From assembly GCF_044239695.1 (NCBI RefSeq), contig NZ_JBIIAW010000096.1, positions 1 to 10,593 on the forward strand: a stretch of 10,593 nt of DNA, given 5' to 3'. The number at the start of each line of letters is the position of its first letter. Position 1 is the first letter of the stretch. The notes under the pieces are model-generated. The model was not told the DNA's origin. It searched no databases and saw only the letters and a program-made list of their open reading frames with translations. The stretch is from Pseudolysinimonas_A sp044239695. Its GTDB lineage: Bacteria > Actinomycetota > Actinomycetes > Actinomycetales > Microbacteriaceae. Of this stretch, positions 1 to 6,241 are shown piece after piece. A program made the translations under genes and the position numbers.

Positions 1-171
1 GGGGTCGCCGCCATCGCGGTGGCGCTCGTCGACGCGCGCGGGACCGCCGTGGGCGCCATCAGTCTCGGTGGCCTGCTGGCTCGCGTGACGGCGTCGGAGA
101 GCGAGCTCGCCGAATCAGTTCAGGCCGCCGCCGCCGCGGTCGGGCGGGCGATGGGATGGGACCGCGCATGA
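1..171 (+). CDS. IclR-family transcriptional regulator, C-terminal fragment
   Basis: The window opens inside this gene. Frame 1 gives 56 residues and a TGA stop at 169-171. The visible part matches the end of the IclR effector-binding domain: an AIAVALVDARG strand, the VGAISLGG strand, then a helix ending in AVGRAMGW. IclR proteins are DNA-binding regulators that respond to small carboxylate-like or aromatic ligands and usually control catabolic genes. The DNA-binding half lies outside the window. The stop overlaps the next start by four bases (ATGA, 168-171), so the regulator is probably co-transcribed and translationally coupled with the lyase and may control the whole operon. The family call rests on a short C-terminal piece only. 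Confidence 0.75.
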   Translation, partial: GVAAIAVALVDARGTAVGAISLGGLLARVTASESELAESVQAAAAAVGRAMGWDRA

Positions 172-1034
172 CGCTCGCCCAGATCATCGCGGCCAGCCAC
201 GGGCCCCTTCTGGTTCCCGGCGTCGGCACACCGCTCGAGGCGCTCGCTGCGCAAGCGGCGGGCTTCCCGGCCGTCTACGTCAGCGGGTACGCGACGGCCG
301 CCTGGCGGCACGGCGTACCCGACATCGGCCTCATCGCGCTGGCCGAGATCGCCGTCTCGCTCGAGTCGATCGCGGCGGTCACCGATGTCCCGCTCATCGT
401 CGATGCCGACACCGGCTACGGCGACGTCAGCAACGTCGCGGACACCGTGCGCCGTCTCGAAGCAGCGGGCGCCGCCGCCATCCAGATCGAAGACCAGACC
501 TGGCCGAAGCGCTGCGGTCATCTGAGCGGGAAGTCCGTCGAGGCGAAGGATATCGCCGTCCGGAAGGTGCGCGCCGCGGTGCGGGCCCGCCGTGACGACA
601 CCACGCTAATCATCGCCCGCACCGATGCGCGGGCCACCGACGACCTCGACGAGGCGATCGAGCGCGGACGCCGGTTCCACGCCGAGGGCGCCGACGTCGT
701 CTTCATCGACGCCCCGGAGAGTGTCGACGAGGTCGAGCGGATCGCGGCCGAGGTTCCCGGACTGCGACTCGCGAACATGTCGGAATCCGGCAAGACGCCG
801 GCGATGTCGCTCGAGCAGTTCGCCGCTCTGGGCATCGAGATCGTGCTGTACCCGACCTCGGGCCTGCGGATCGCCTCACAGGCATTCTTGGAGTTCTTCG
901 CCGACCTTCGCCGCGACGGCGACTCGGCGCGCTGGCACGGCAGGATGCAGTCGCTCGACGACCTGAACGCCCTCGTCGGCCTCGACCGCATCTCGGCGTT
1001 CGAGCAGGCGATCCTCGCAGGGGACGACTCGTGA
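168..1034 (+). CDS. Isocitrate lyase/PEP mutase superfamily lyase
   Basis: A 288-residue TIM-barrel protein of the isocitrate lyase/phosphoenolpyruvate mutase superfamily, close to the usual length of the small members (2-methylisocitrate lyase, 2,3-dimethylmalate lyase, oxaloacetate hydrolase, CPEP mutase). Visible motifs: SG at 39-40 after the first strands; Mg-binding VDADTGYG at 78-85 (D79, D81); QIED at 106-109; the mobile catalytic loop KRCGH at 114-118 with Cys116; RTDA at 151-154; NMSESGKTP at 203-211. The Cys in KRCGH is typical of C-C bond lyases and is absent from true PEP mutases, so a 2-methylisocitrate- or dimethylmalate-type lyase is likelier than phosphonate chemistry. I chose the ATG at 168 because it overlaps the regulator stop as ATGA; an in-frame ATG at 156 would add four residues. 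Its stop overlaps the next GTG by four bases. Substrate unknown. Confidence 0.88.
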   Translation: MTLAQIIAASHGPLLVPGVGTPLEALAAQAAGFPAVYVSGYATAAWRHGVPDIGLIALAEIAVSLESIAAVTDVPLIVDADTGYGDVSNVADTVRRLEAAGAAAIQIEDQTWPKRCGHLSGKSVEAKDIAVRKVRAAVRARRDDTTLIIARTDARATDDLDEAIERGRRFHAEGADVVFIDAPESVDEVERIAAEVPGLRLANMSESGKTPAMSLEQFAALGIEIVLYPTSGLRIASQAFLEFFADLRRDGDSARWHGRMQSLDDLNALVGLDRISAFEQAILAGDDS

Positions 1035-1936
1035 CGGCCGTCGAGGGTCTACTCGAGGGCGCCATCGACCTTCACCGGCACGGCTACCCCGAGATCTCGC
1101 CCGACCTGCGCACCCCCGACTCCGACGTCGCCGACATCACGCTGTGCCGCGACGCGGGCATGGCCGCCGTCGTCCTCAAGTCGCATAGCTGGCCGACGAT
1201 GGGGCGCGCGATGCTGCTCGAAGAGCTGGTTCCCGGGATGCGGGTGATCTCCAGCATCACGCTCAATCCCATCGCGGGAGGAATGCGGCCCGAGGTCATC
1301 GACCTCGCGGCCCGGCAGGGCGCAGGTGTCGTGTACCTGCCAACGGTCGGCGCTCACCACGACATCCAACGGGGCGGCATCTCGCGCATCTTCGAATCGG
1401 CCGTGCCCTCGTTCGACGCCCACGCGATCGCCGGCACGACGATCACCGACGACGCCGGGCGGCTCTCCGATCTCACCCGCGCCTGCCTCGACATCATCGA
1501 TGCGCACGACGTCATGGTCTACAGCGGTCACGTCTCGCCGACGGAGGTGCTCGCGCTCGCTCGCGACGGACGCCTCGCCGATCGGTTCGTCTTCTCGCAT
1601 CCCGACAGCCACTCGATCGGCGCTGACGACGAGATCATCCGCGAAGTCGCGGCGCTGGGCGGGTTCATCGAGATCTGTGCGCTGGGCATCTACCCGCAGA
1701 TCGGCCGGATCACGCCGGCCGGGCTCGCCCGCATCGTGCGTCTCGTCGGCGCGGAGCGCTGCGTGATGACGAGTGACTACTTCTTCGACTGGTGCCCCCC
1801 GTCGAGCGTGATGCTCGCCGATCTCGCCACCCAGCTCGCGGAGGCCGGCATCACCCGCGACGAACTCGAGCTCATGATGCGCGTCAACCCCGCCCACCTC
1901 ACCGCCCACGCCGTTCGTTCGACGACGTCCGCTTGA
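1031..1936 (+). CDS. DUF6282-type amidohydrolase-like protein
   Basis: A 301-residue protein starting at a GTG that overlaps the lyase stop (GTGA). It resembles the DUF6282 family, whose members look like metal-dependent TIM-barrel hydrolases but have no established reaction that I know of. Candidate metal ligands appear in barrel order: DLHRHGYPE at 13-21 (H15, H17), LKSH at 49-52 (K50, H52), SGHVSP at 165-170 (H167), SHPDSH at 189-194 (H190, H194) and TSDYFFDW at 247-254 (D249). This ordered set of His, His, Lys/His, His and Asp is what amidohydrolase or PHP-like enzymes carry. No signal peptide is visible, so it is probably cytoplasmic. It lies between the lyase and the CMD-like gene, which points to a hydrolytic or decarboxylating step in the same pathway. 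The family name is from memory of sequence style; the metal-hydrolase reading is well supported by the motifs. Confidence 0.72.
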   Translation: MTAVEGLLEGAIDLHRHGYPEISPDLRTPDSDVADITLCRDAGMAAVVLKSHSWPTMGRAMLLEELVPGMRVISSITLNPIAGGMRPEVIDLAARQGAGVVYLPTVGAHHDIQRGGISRIFESAVPSFDAHAIAGTTITDDAGRLSDLTRACLDIIDAHDVMVYSGHVSPTEVLALARDGRLADRFVFSHPDSHSIGADDEIIREVAALGGFIEICALGIYPQIGRITPAGLARIVRLVGAERCVMTSDYFFDWCPPSSVMLADLATQLAEAGITRDELELMMRVNPAHLTAHAVRSTTSA

Positions 1937-1939
1937 TCC

Positions 1940-1946
1940 AGGAGAG
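1940..1946 (+). promoter_or_regulatory. Ribosome binding site of the CMD-like gene
   Basis: AGGAGAG lies five bases before the ATG at 1952, in the 15-base gap after the DUF6282 stop. The strong match fixes this start and shows the gene has its own translation signal rather than depending on stop-start overlap. Confidence 0.8.
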
Positions 1947-1951
1947 AACCC

Positions 1952-2356
1952 ATGACGACCAATGACGAGCGCAAGCTTCTCCTCGACCAGATCGCCGTCG
2001 ATCGCGGCGTGGTGCACCCGAACCTCGCGATCGCCGCGAAGTTCGACGTGCCGCTGCTGAGCCAGTTCCACGACTCCTACATGCACGCCGTGCACCGCAA
2101 CGAGACCCTCGATCGCAAGACCAAAGAGCTCATCATGCTGTCGGCGGACGCAGCCGTCTACTTCACCTACGGCTGCAAGTTCCACATCGGAGAAGCGCTG
2201 CGCTACGGCGCGACGGTGGAGGAGATCGTCGCGTCGCTCGAACTCGTCGGACTCGTCGGCGGCTTCCACGTACCGATGATGGCGTTCCCGTTGCTCGACG
2301 AGGTGCTCGCGACCGACGAGTTCGCCCACCTGCGCCCTGCCGACCCCGCCACCTGA
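1952..2356 (+). CDS. Carboxymuconolactone decarboxylase-like (AhpD fold) protein
   Basis: A 134-residue, mostly helical protein with the CMD/AhpD-like fold. The recognisable stretch is KTKELIMLSADAAVY (56-70) followed by YGCKFHIGEALRYGAT (73-88), then the EEIVASLELVGLVGG helix and a short tail. The family includes gamma-carboxymuconolactone decarboxylase and the AhpD peroxidase partner. AhpD has CxxC-xxxH; here only one Cys (C75) is present, three residues before H78, and the position of the second AhpD cysteine is Gly. It is therefore unlikely to be a thiol peroxidase and is better seen as a CMD-type decarboxylase, isomerase or accessory protein. Length is normal. It sits between the DUF6282 gene and the transporter, within the catabolic part of the operon. 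The exact reaction is unknown. Confidence 0.85.
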   Translation: MTTNDERKLLLDQIAVDRGVVHPNLAIAAKFDVPLLSQFHDSYMHAVHRNETLDRKTKELIMLSADAAVYFTYGCKFHIGEALRYGATVEEIVASLELVGLVGGFHVPMMAFPLLDEVLATDEFAHLRPADPAT

Positions 2357-2395
2357 TCGTTCCATCCCCACCCCTAAAGAGAGGCAGAGCACCAC

Positions 2396-3634
2396 ATGAA
2401 GTCACGTACTCAACTGTCCGCCCTCGGCTCCGTCGCCATCGCGACGTTGCTCTTGGCCGGCTGCACGGTCGACGGCTCGAACACGGAAGACGACGCACCC
2501 GCCGACGCGAGCGAGGTCTCGCAGGCCGTGCTCGACGCTGTCGAGCAGGGCAAGGCCCTCCCCGAGTTCGTCGCCCCCGGAGACCCGATCGACATCTCGT
2601 CGCTTGCCGGCAAGAAGGTGTTCGTCATCCCGTCGGCTCCGGTGCCGTTCATCCAGGCGATCACCGACGCCATCGTGGAGGTCGGTGAGGAGACCGGAGT
2701 CGACATCACCGTCTACGAGAACCAGGCCCAGGTCAGCCAGTGGGTCCAGGGCATCGACCGGGCGATCGCGGCCGACTCCGACATCATCATCCTCAGCGGC
2801 TCGCCCGACCCGCGTGCCCTGCAGCCGCAGCTGCAGGCGGCGGAAGAGGCCGGCATCCCGGTGGTCGTCGGCCACTTCCACGACGACTCGACCGTACCGA
2901 CCCCGGACTGCGAGGGCTGCAACGGCGGCGTGAGCGGCCTCGTCACCGCCCCGTTCTACACCGCCGGAAAGGCGGCGGCCGACTGGATCATCGCCGACTC
3001 GAACGGGACGGCCAACGTGCTGCTCGTCGGCGGGTCCGACGTGCTTCCGAGCCCCGGCACGGTCGACGCGATGAACGCCGAGTTCGAGGCGGAGTGCTCG
3101 GGCTGCACGACGACCGAGATCAACATCCCCGTCGCTGACTGGGGCACCAAGACGCAGTCGGAGATCCAGTCCGCGCTCCAGCGCGACCCCTCGATCGACT
3201 ACGTGTATGTGCTCTACGACGCCCTCGTCGCGGGCGCCGTGCCGGCCATCGAGACGCTCGGCCGCTCCGGCGAGGTCAAGGTCGCGGGCTACAACGGCTC
3301 GCCCTACGCGCTCGACTTCATCCGCGACGGTGACATCGTGGCGATGAACGTCGGCGAAGACACCGCCGCCATCGGCTACGCGACCATGGACCAGGCGTTC
3401 CGCCTCCTCCTGGGCGAGGAGCCGGTCGAGACGCGCACGCCGATCCGCATCTGGGACGACAGCAACGTGGCCGAAGCGGGTGACCCGGCGGAGCCCGGTG
3501 TCGGCTACGGCTCGGCCTACGTCGACGGCTACCGCGCCCTCTGGGGTCTCTTACCCCCCCCGCGGCCCCCGCCCGGTACCCACCGCCGGCGGCCCGACCC
3601 GCCATCCGCCACCACCCCGAGAGGACGACCATGA
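2396..3634 (+). CDS. CUT2-type ABC transporter substrate-binding lipoprotein
   Basis: A 412-residue extracellular solute-binding protein of the periplasmic-binding-protein type 1 (ribose/galactose, Peripla_BP_4) class. It starts with a lipoprotein signal: KSR, a hydrophobic stretch, and a lipobox LLAGC with lipidated Cys23, then an acidic linker. The mature domain begins near KKVFVIPSAPVPFIQAI (73-89), with SDIIILSGSPDP (128-139), IPVVVGHFHDDS (154-165), DYVYVLYDALVAG (268-280) and VKVAGYNGSP (294-303) as typical core strands and hinge loops. It carries two Cys pairs, CEGC (172-175) and CSGC (234-237). The fold appears to end at YVDGYRALWG (375-384). The last 27 residues, from Leu386 (codon TTA at 3551-3553), are a Pro/Arg-rich tail that looks like translated leader (see findings). 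It overlaps the ATPase start by four bases. The ligand may be a sugar, nucleoside-like compound or cyclic amide; the operon favours a non-sugar. Confidence 0.9.
   Translation: MKSRTQLSALGSVAIATLLLAGCTVDGSNTEDDAPADASEVSQAVLDAVEQGKALPEFVAPGDPIDISSLAGKKVFVIPSAPVPFIQAITDAIVEVGEETGVDITVYENQAQVSQWVQGIDRAIAADSDIIILSGSPDPRALQPQLQAAEEAGIPVVVGHFHDDSTVPTPDCEGCNGGVSGLVTAPFYTAGKAAADWIIADSNGTANVLLVGGSDVLPSPGTVDAMNAEFEAECSGCTTTEINIPVADWGTKTQSEIQSALQRDPSIDYVYVLYDALVAGAVPAIETLGRSGEVKVAGYNGSPYALDFIRDGDIVAMNVGEDTAAIGYATMDQAFRLLLGEEPVETRTPIRIWDDSNVAEAGDPAEPGVGYGSAYVDGYRALWGLLPPPRPPPGTHRRRPDPPSATTPRGRP
3543..3557 (+). other. Possible small hairpin GGGGT-CTCTT-ACCCC
   Basis: A five-base-pair inverted repeat with a five-base loop sits at the end of the binding-protein fold, just before a run of eight C (3554-3561). 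In CUT2 operons the binding protein is usually made in excess over the membrane parts, and a hairpin after its gene can stabilise the upstream mRNA. This stem is short and may be chance in GC-rich DNA. Confidence 0.25.
3619..3625 (+). promoter_or_regulatory. Ribosome binding site of the ABC ATPase gene
   Basis: GAGAGGA lies five bases before the ATG at 3631. It falls inside the present reading frame of the binding-protein tail, which supports the view that the last part of that frame was originally untranslated leader. Confidence 0.75.
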
Positions 3635-5181
3635 CCGATTCAGCGCTCGTCGACATCCGCGGCGTCTCCAAATCGTTCGGCGGCGCCCTGGCGCTCGACG
3701 ATGTCTCCCTCGCCATCGGGCCCAACGAGGTCCACGGCTTGCTGGGCGAGAACGGCTCCGGCAAGTCGACCCTCATCAAAGTGCTTTCGGGCTTCCACGA
3801 GCCCGACTCCGGAACGCTCACGGTGCGAGGTCGGAACGTGCCGTTGCCGCTCCGCGCGGGCGACTATCTCGATCTCGGGTTCGAGTTCGTGCACCAGGAT
3901 CTCGGGCTGATTCCGAGTCTGAGCGTCGCCGAGAACCTGTTCCTCACCGAGACGGCCGCCTCCCGGTCCCTGTTCACCTCCCCTGGCGCGCTGCGCCGCC
4001 GCGCCGCGGCGATCCTGACCCGGCACGGCGTCGACCTCGACCCCGCCGCACCGGTCGATACGGTGCGTCCGGTCGACCGCGCCATGCTCGCCATCGTGCG
4101 GGCCATCGAGAACCTCCGCGGCGACGGGGTCGAGGGCGCGACGTTGCTCGTGCTCGACGAGCCCACGGTGTTCCTGCCGCACAACGAAGTGGAAGTGCTC
4201 TTCGGCTTCGTCCGGTCGATCGTCGCCTCGGGCGCGAGCGTGCTCTTCGTCTCCCACGATCTCGACGAGGTGCTCGAGATCACCGACCGTGTCACGGTTC
4301 TCCGGGACGGCCGCGTCGCGGGGTCGGTCGACACCGCCGACGTCGACAAGGCGGAGCTCGTGCGCATGATCATCGGCCACGACCTGGCCGATTCGGCCGA
4401 CGACGATGTGGTCGGCGAGGTCTCGGATCACGAGATCGCGCTCCGTGTCTCGGGGCTCAGTACCGCGTCCCTCGCCGACATCTCGTTCGAGCTGCGCGCC
4501 GGGGAGGTATTGGGGTTCGCCGGACTCGTCGGATCGGGCTACGAGGACATCGTCTATTCGCTGTTCGGGTCGAACGCCGCGGTCGGGCGCCTCGAGATCC
4601 CCGGCGAGAAGCCGATCGACCTCGCGCGGCACTCAACGCACGCGGCGGTGAGCGGCGGTTTCGCGCTCGTTCCCGCCGATCGCAAGAACCTCGGCAGCAT
4701 CGGCACCCTGTCCGTCGCCGACAACATCAACCTCACGGTGCTCGACCGGTACTTCCGCGGCGGGGTCCTGCGGCGGGGCCAGCTGCGGGCAAATGCTCAG
4801 GAGCTGATGACCGGGTACGACGTTCGTCCGCGCCGGGCCGACCTCGAGTACGGCTCGCTCTCGGGTGGCAACCAGCAGAAGGCGATGATGGCGAAATGGC
4901 AGCAGACGTCGCCGCGACTCCTGCTGGTGCACGAGCCCACCCAGGGGGTGGATGTCGGGGCGCGAGCTCAGATCCATCACCTCATCCGTTCCAACGCCGC
5001 GACCACGGCGGCGATCTGTGCGAGCTCGGACTACGAGCAACTCGCCGATCTGTGCGATCGCGTCGGCATCATCGTCCGCGGCCGCCTGACGGGCTTCCTC
5101 TCCGGTGCAGCCCTGACGAAAGCCGCGATCGCCGATCGGTGCCACGGCCGTTCCGCTCCCACTTCCGACCGACCCGCGTGA
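3631..5181 (+). CDS. CUT2-type ABC transporter ATP-binding protein (two ABC domains)
   Basis: A 516-residue cytoplasmic ATPase with two fused ABC domains, as in RbsA/MglA, powering import with the permease. Domain 1: Walker A GENGSGKST (39-47), Q-loop HQD (Q89), Walker B LLVLDEP (172-178, D176/E177), H-loop SHD (H209). Its signature region is degenerate: the stretch around VRPVDRAMLAIVRAI (145-159) lacks LSGGQ. Domain 2: the Walker A position is GLVGSGYED (298-306) with no Lys, while the signature LSGGNQQK (410-417) is perfect. Walker B reads LLLVHEP (430-436), with His434 replacing Asp and Glu435 kept. One composite site (Walker A of domain 1 with signature of domain 2) is thus intact and the other degenerate. 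Length is normal. The ATG follows a good GAGAGGA site and overlaps the binding-protein stop. Confidence 0.93.
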   Translation: MTDSALVDIRGVSKSFGGALALDDVSLAIGPNEVHGLLGENGSGKSTLIKVLSGFHEPDSGTLTVRGRNVPLPLRAGDYLDLGFEFVHQDLGLIPSLSVAENLFLTETAASRSLFTSPGALRRRAAAILTRHGVDLDPAAPVDTVRPVDRAMLAIVRAIENLRGDGVEGATLLVLDEPTVFLPHNEVEVLFGFVRSIVASGASVLFVSHDLDEVLEITDRVTVLRDGRVAGSVDTADVDKAELVRMIIGHDLADSADDDVVGEVSDHEIALRVSGLSTASLADISFELRAGEVLGFAGLVGSGYEDIVYSLFGSNAAVGRLEIPGEKPIDLARHSTHAAVSGGFALVPADRKNLGSIGTLSVADNINLTVLDRYFRGGVLRRGQLRANAQELMTGYDVRPRRADLEYGSLSGGNQQKAMMAKWQQTSPRLLLVHEPTQGVDVGARAQIHHLIRSNAATTAAICASSDYEQLADLCDRVGIIVRGRLTGFLSGAALTKAAIADRCHGRSAPTSDRPA

Positions 5182-5196
5182 CGCGACCCGACCTTT

Positions 5197-5201
5197 TGGA
5201 G
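5197..5201 (+). promoter_or_regulatory. Ribosome binding site of the permease gene
   Basis: TGGAG lies five bases before the GTG at 5207 and supports that start, leaving a 25-base gap after the ATPase stop. Confidence 0.65.
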
Positions 5202-5206
5202 CCCTC

Positions 5207-6241
5207 GTGACCTCTCCCACCTCTCCCACGTCTCCGACCGAGATCTCGGCCCGCACCGCCGTGCTCCGTGCTCAGCGAGTGCGCCGGTTCGAAGCCGGCG
5301 CCCTGCCCCTCGCCTGGCTCGTCGTCGCGATCGTGTTCAGCATCCTTCAGCCCGCGGCATTCCTCTCCTGGTCCAACGTCAGTTCGATGTTCGCTTCGCA
5401 GACGGTGCTCGTCGTCGTCACACTTGCGCTCATCGTGCCGCTGACGACGGGTGACTTCGACTTGTCGGTCGGAGCGGTCGTCGGAATCTCGGCGATGACG
5501 GTGGCGATCCTCAACGCGAGCATGGGCCTGCCGATCGGCGTCGCCATCGCGGTCGCCCTGCTGGTCGGCCTGGTCATCGGCCTGGCCAACGGCGCACTCG
5601 TCGTCCTGCTCGGCATCGACAGCCTGATCGTGACTCTGGGGATGAGCACCATCATCACGGGCATCACGCTCTGGGTGAGCGGAGCGCGAACCATCACCGG
5701 GGTGGACCAGTCGCTGATCGATGCCGTCATCCGAACCCGCCTGCTCGGGATTCCGCTGGAGTTCTACTACGGCCTGCTGCTCGCCGTGCTGATCTGGTAC
5801 GTGTTCGAGTTCACTCCGATTGGGCAGCGGATGCTGGTCGTCGGTCGCAACCGCGACGTCGCGCGACTCGCCGGCATCCGTGTCGGTCGGGTGCGCTGGG
5901 GGGCCATGGCGGCGTCGTCGGTCATCGCGGCGTTCGGCGGCGTGCTCGTGGTCGGCACCTCAGGATCCGCCGGCCCGTCGACCGGACTCGACCTCCTCCT
6001 GCCCGCGTTCGCCGCGGCATTCCTGGGGTCGACGACGATCAAGCCCGGGCGCTTCAACCCGTGGGGCACTCTCATCGCCGCGTACTTCCTCGTCACCGGC
6101 ATCACCGGGCTCCAGCTGCTCGGCGGCCAGACATTCGTGCAGAACCTGTTCTACGGGGGAGCATTGATCGTGGCTGTCGCGTTCTCTCAGACCTTCAAGC
6201 TCTGGCGCGAGCGGATGCGGAATCGGATCCGGTCGTCGTGA
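5207..6241 (+). CDS. CUT2-type ABC transporter permease
   Basis: A 344-residue inner-membrane permease of the RbsC/BPD_transp_2 family, the channel subunit for the preceding binding protein and ATPase. After a cytoplasmic N-terminus with three TSP repeats and a basic segment, hydrophobic helices occur around 33-53, 64-81, 87-103, 109-137, 139-157, 188-201, 232-251, 262-275, 287-301 and 311-328. The family hallmark GDFDLSVGA is at 82-90 (RbsC proteins have a G-x-DLSVG version), followed by ANGALVVLLGIDSLIVTLG (127-145) and AFLGSTTIKPGRFNPWGT (271-288) near the C-terminus. The protein ends in a basic LWRERMRNRIR tail typical of the family. It starts at GTG after a TGGAG site. Its stop overlaps the amidase GTG (GTGA, 6238-6241). 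Confidence 0.93.
   Translation: MTSPTSPTSPTEISARTAVLRAQRVRRFEAGALPLAWLVVAIVFSILQPAAFLSWSNVSSMFASQTVLVVVTLALIVPLTTGDFDLSVGAVVGISAMTVAILNASMGLPIGVAIAVALLVGLVIGLANGALVVLLGIDSLIVTLGMSTIITGITLWVSGARTITGVDQSLIDAVIRTRLLGIPLEFYYGLLLAVLIWYVFEFTPIGQRMLVVGRNRDVARLAGIRVGRVRWGAMAASSVIAAFGGVLVVGTSGSAGPSTGLDLLLPAFAAAFLGSTTIKPGRFNPWGTLIAAYFLVTGITGLQLLGGQTFVQNLFYGGALIVAVAFSQTFKLWRERMRNRIRSS
5210..5236 (+). repeat. Three tandem 9-base repeats at the permease N-terminus
   Basis: The 9-mer ACCTCTCCC occurs twice, followed by a diverged copy ACGTCTCCG. It encodes Thr-Ser-Pro three times right after the start codon. The repeat unit is a multiple of three, so gain or loss of a copy would change N-terminal length without breaking the frame. 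Confidence 0.85.

Noticed and set aside
520..545. Phosphonate biosynthesis or use, suggested by the PEP mutase superfamily
   Set aside because: The KRCGH cysteine indicates a C-C lyase, and no phosphonopyruvate decarboxylase, aminotransferase or phosphonate hydrolase is present.
1049..2395. A 448-codon open frame on the minus strand
   Set aside because: It lies antisense to the DUF6282 and CMD-like genes, both of which have clear motifs and ribosome sites; its composition is that of a GC-rich shadow.
3480..5210. A 576-codon open frame on the plus strand overlapping the ABC ATPase
   Set aside because: Its product is extremely Arg/Pro-rich with no recognisable domain, while the other frame encodes a motif-perfect ABC ATPase. 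Long false frames are normal in GC-rich DNA.
6061..6237. Far-upstream GTG at 6061 as the amidase start
   Set aside because: It would put 59 extra residues over the permease coding region, and the first 40 (His/Arg-rich) do not look like amidase. Only the last 19 or so are discussed as a finding.
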